DNA of 64,000 bases, taken from contig NZ_CP024608.1 in assembly GCF_002752675.1 (NCBI RefSeq), positions 248,001 through 312,000 of the forward strand, read 5' to 3'. The notes under the pieces were generated by a model. It was given only the letters and a program-made list of their open reading frames with translations, made no database searches and was not told where the DNA came from. The DNA comes from Massilia violaceinigra (GTDB lineage: Bacteria; Pseudomonadota; Gammaproteobacteria; Burkholderiales; Burkholderiaceae_D). The position numbers and the translations under genes are program-made. Below are positions 62,560 through 64,000 of the stretch, piece after piece (positions within the stretch are counted from its first letter, which is position 1; every line of letters starts with the position of its first letter).

Positions 62560-63150
62560 GTGTCCACCGACGTCAACCCGCTCGACCCCCAGCAACTGAG
62601 AATCTGGCTCCTGGCCGCCGGCAAACGCGATGGCGGCGCCTTCCGTTCTCTCTACGATGCAACTTCTCCGAAACTGTTTGGCTTCGCGCTGCGTATATTG
62701 CACAAGCGCGAGCTCGCTGAAGAGGTTTTACAAGAGAGCTATGTCGCGATCTGGAACAATGCCGCCAACTACCAGAGCCATCTTGCAGCGCCGATGACCT
62801 GGATGGCGACCATTGTCCGGAACAAGGCTTTCGACCACCTCCGGCGCAGCGACGTCTCGGTTGAAATCGATGCGGAACAGTTTGATAGTGAAGTCATGAA
62901 TGCTCTACAGGATCCGCAAGCGACGCCGATCGAGGCCTTGCAAATGAGTGGCGATGCGAAAGCGCTGGCGTGGTGCATGTCCGCGCTGGAAGGGATGCAT
63001 CGCCAGGTCGTTGCGCTGGCCTATTACCACGACCTGTCGCACAGCGAAGTGGCCGAGCAGATGAAACTACCAGTCGGAACCGTGAAAACCTGGATCAGGC
63101 GCAGTCTTGAAAAACTGCGCACCTGCCTCGCGAAACGGGAGCAAACATGA
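62560..63150 (+). CDS. ECF-type RNA polymerase sigma factor
   Basis: The product has 196 residues. Sigma-2 domain (about 25-100: FRSLYDATSPKLFGFALRILHKRELAEEVLQESYVAIWNNAANYQ, MTWMATIVRNKAFDHLRR) and sigma-4 domain (about 130-188: CMSALEGMHRQVVALAYYHDLSHSEVAEQMKLPVGTVKTWIRRSLEKLR). This is the RpoE/SigK-like ECF group paired with RskA-type anti-sigma factors. Start is GTG at 62560. The last 4 bases overlap the anti-sigma start (ATGA), so the pair is translationally coupled. The inducing stress is unknown. Confidence 0.93.
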   Translation: MSTDVNPLDPQQLRIWLLAAGKRDGGAFRSLYDATSPKLFGFALRILHKRELAEEVLQESYVAIWNNAANYQSHLAAPMTWMATIVRNKAFDHLRRSDVSVEIDAEQFDSEVMNALQDPQATPIEALQMSGDAKALAWCMSALEGMHRQVVALAYYHDLSHSEVAEQMKLPVGTVKTWIRRSLEKLRTCLAKREQT

Positions 63151-63851
63151 ACATCCGACATAACATCGTCCTGCGCCAGAAACTGGCGGCGGAATACGTG
63201 CTGGGCACGCTCAGGGGCGGCGCGCGGCGCCGTTTCGAGGGCTGGCTGCACCAGGATGCGGACCTGCGCAACATCACCGCGCAGTGGCAGCAGCGCCTGG
63301 CGCCCATGGCCGAATTCGCCGGCGACGTGCAACCGCCGAAAAGCGTGTGGAGCGGCATCGAACGGCGCCTGAAGCTCAAGCCGAGCGCAGCTGCCGGCTG
63401 GCGCTTCTGGCTCAATGAAAACCTGGCGTTCTGGCGCAGCCTGGGCATGGTCTCGACCGCGATGGCGGCCTTGCTGCTGGTGGTGGTGCTGACCAATCGT
63501 CCGGTCGATGCGCCGGTGATTTCCTACGTGGCCACGCTGAGCGACGACAAGGCGCAAACCGCCATGGTGCTCACCGCCGACCGCAAGCACCGCGCGCTCG
63601 ATGCGCGGGTGGTGGGCGGCGACCTGGTTGCGGCGGACAAGAGCCTGCATCTGTGGGCGGTGCCCAAGTCGGGCAAGCCGCGCTCGCTGGGCGTGCTGGC
63701 CGACAACCGGGGCAAGTTCGCCTTGCCGGATAACGCGATCAGCGATGATGTCGCGGTGCTGGCGGTGACGCTGGAGCCGAAAGGCGGCTCGCCGGACCCG
63801 AACGGGCCGACCGGACCGATTGTGTATAAAGGTCATTGGGTGAGGTTGTAA
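63147..63851 (+). CDS. Anti-sigma factor (RskA-like, membrane-anchored)
   Basis: The product has 234 residues. The cytoplasmic N-domain (RQKLAAEYVLGTLRGGARRRFEGWLHQDADLRNITAQWQQRLAPMAE) matches the anti-sigma helix pattern AEYVLGTL...R.R(F/V). One membrane helix lies at about 99-117 (LGMVSTAMAALLLVVVL). The periplasmic RskA domain has VVGGDLVAADKSLHLWAVPKSGKPRSLGVL. It would hold the ECF sigma factor until a periplasmic signal triggers its cleavage. There is no HxxxCxxC zinc motif. Confidence 0.92.
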   Translation: MNIRHNIVLRQKLAAEYVLGTLRGGARRRFEGWLHQDADLRNITAQWQQRLAPMAEFAGDVQPPKSVWSGIERRLKLKPSAAAGWRFWLNENLAFWRSLGMVSTAMAALLLVVVLTNRPVDAPVISYVATLSDDKAQTAMVLTADRKHRALDARVVGGDLVAADKSLHLWAVPKSGKPRSLGVLADNRGKFALPDNAISDDVAVLAVTLEPKGGSPDPNGPTGPIVYKGHWVRL

Positions 63852-63878
63852 GCGCGGAGAAATCCCGCTATTTTCCTG

Positions 63879-63911
63879 GCCGTCGTTTTTGCCGGTGGCA
63901 GAAACGACGGC
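63879..63911. terminator. Hairpin between anti-sigma gene and the right-edge gene
   Basis: GCCGTCGTTT (63879-63888) pairs perfectly with AAACGACGGC (63902-63911); within the loop TGCC and GGCA add an inner stem. It lies between convergent genes, 28 bases after the anti-sigma stop, and may end transcription from both sides. U-runs are short. Confidence 0.6.
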
Positions 63912-63947
63912 GCGTGCTTTAACGCGATGCTAATCGGCGGGTCCGGC

Positions 63948-64000
63948 TCACTTCGTCACAATCTCCTTCTGCATCGGCGCCAGCCTGGCCACCAGCTTGT
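63948..64000 (-). CDS. C-terminal end of an unidentified gene (partial)
   Basis: On the minus strand the frame ending TGA at 63948-63950 reads KLVARLAPMQKEIVTK from the right edge. Good codon use (GC at third positions) and a position just past a convergent hairpin suggest a real gene end. Sixteen residues are too few to name a family. Confidence 0.4.
   Translation of the reverse strand, partial: KLVARLAPMQKEIVTK

Overview
The window is dense, GC-rich proteobacterial chromosome. Gene families and neighbourhoods (a liu leucine-degradation cluster fused to bio genes, rsmI / lpoA-yraN-diaA-dolP synteny, a PilB/PilC-type pseudopilus operon, DUF3034, TonB-dependent receptors) fit a betaproteobacterium of the Oxalobacteraceae, such as Massilia, Duganella or Janthinobacterium. 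That placement is an inference; no rRNA is present. The only RNA gene seen is tRNA-Pro(UGG) at 53388-53464.

Layout. 1-1.8 kb: the end of a short-chain dehydrogenase, an acyl-CoA dehydrogenase and a GNAT acetyltransferase. 1.9-4.0 kb: two tandem secreted MORN-repeat proteins with a TonB-C-like tail. 4.1-12.9 kb (minus strand): a tightly overlapping ten-gene operon for a type II secretion/type IV pilus-like machine, in the order inner-membrane platform, ATPase, PilM/N/O/P-like assembly proteins, lipoprotein secretin, three pseudopilins. 13.0-15.5 kb: a secreted M4 metalloprotease with its own terminator. 16.3-25.6 kb: an ACT-domain protein, a peptide-binding protein / TonB receptor / LD-carboxypeptidase group, a SpmA/SpmB-type membrane protein and a PBP4-type D-Ala-D-Ala carboxypeptidase.

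25.6-27.2 kb: an AT-richer islet with a winged-helix Fic protein whose catalytic His is Gln, preceded by four 14-bp direct repeats and a perfect 10-bp-arm palindrome over the start site. 27.2-36.9 kb (minus strand): a cell-wall recycling and amino-sugar block, comprising a GNAT, D-Ala-D-Ala dipeptidase, LysR regulator, AmiD-like amidase, GlcNAc kinase, GHL10 glycosidase, NagX-like acetyltransferase, frameshifted AmpG-like permease, MurQ and GntR regulator. 37.2-40.3 kb: a DadA-like oxidoreductase, a DUF2283 protein and a second AT-richer islet with a zeta-toxin-like kinase and a small downstream partner.

40.4-51.7 kb (plus strand): ychJ, then leucine/isovalerate degradation genes (liuB, liuC, liuD, HMG-CoA lyase) interleaved with bioA-bioF-bioD-bioB and a ghrA-like reductase. 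This places biotin synthesis beside a biotin-dependent carboxylase. A 22-bp near-perfect palindrome inside ychJ looks like a LiuR-type operator for the cluster. 51.8-56.8 kb: LysR, cupin, tRNA-Pro, a TonB-like protein, two secreted alpha/beta hydrolases and a MarR regulator, with a shared 10-bp palindrome-like site upstream of each of the last three genes. 56.9-60.8 kb: rsmI diverging from lpoA-yraN-diaA-dolP (envelope and replication control). 60.9-64.0 kb: a TlpA-like thioredoxin, a DUF3034 protein, an ECF sigma factor with its anti-sigma factor, and the tail of an unidentified gene.

A recurring theme is peptidoglycan turnover: LdcA, PBP4, DdpX, AmiD, AmpG, MurQ, GlcNAc kinase, LpoA and a possible UDP-GlcNAc-directed zeta kinase all lie in one 64-kb stretch.
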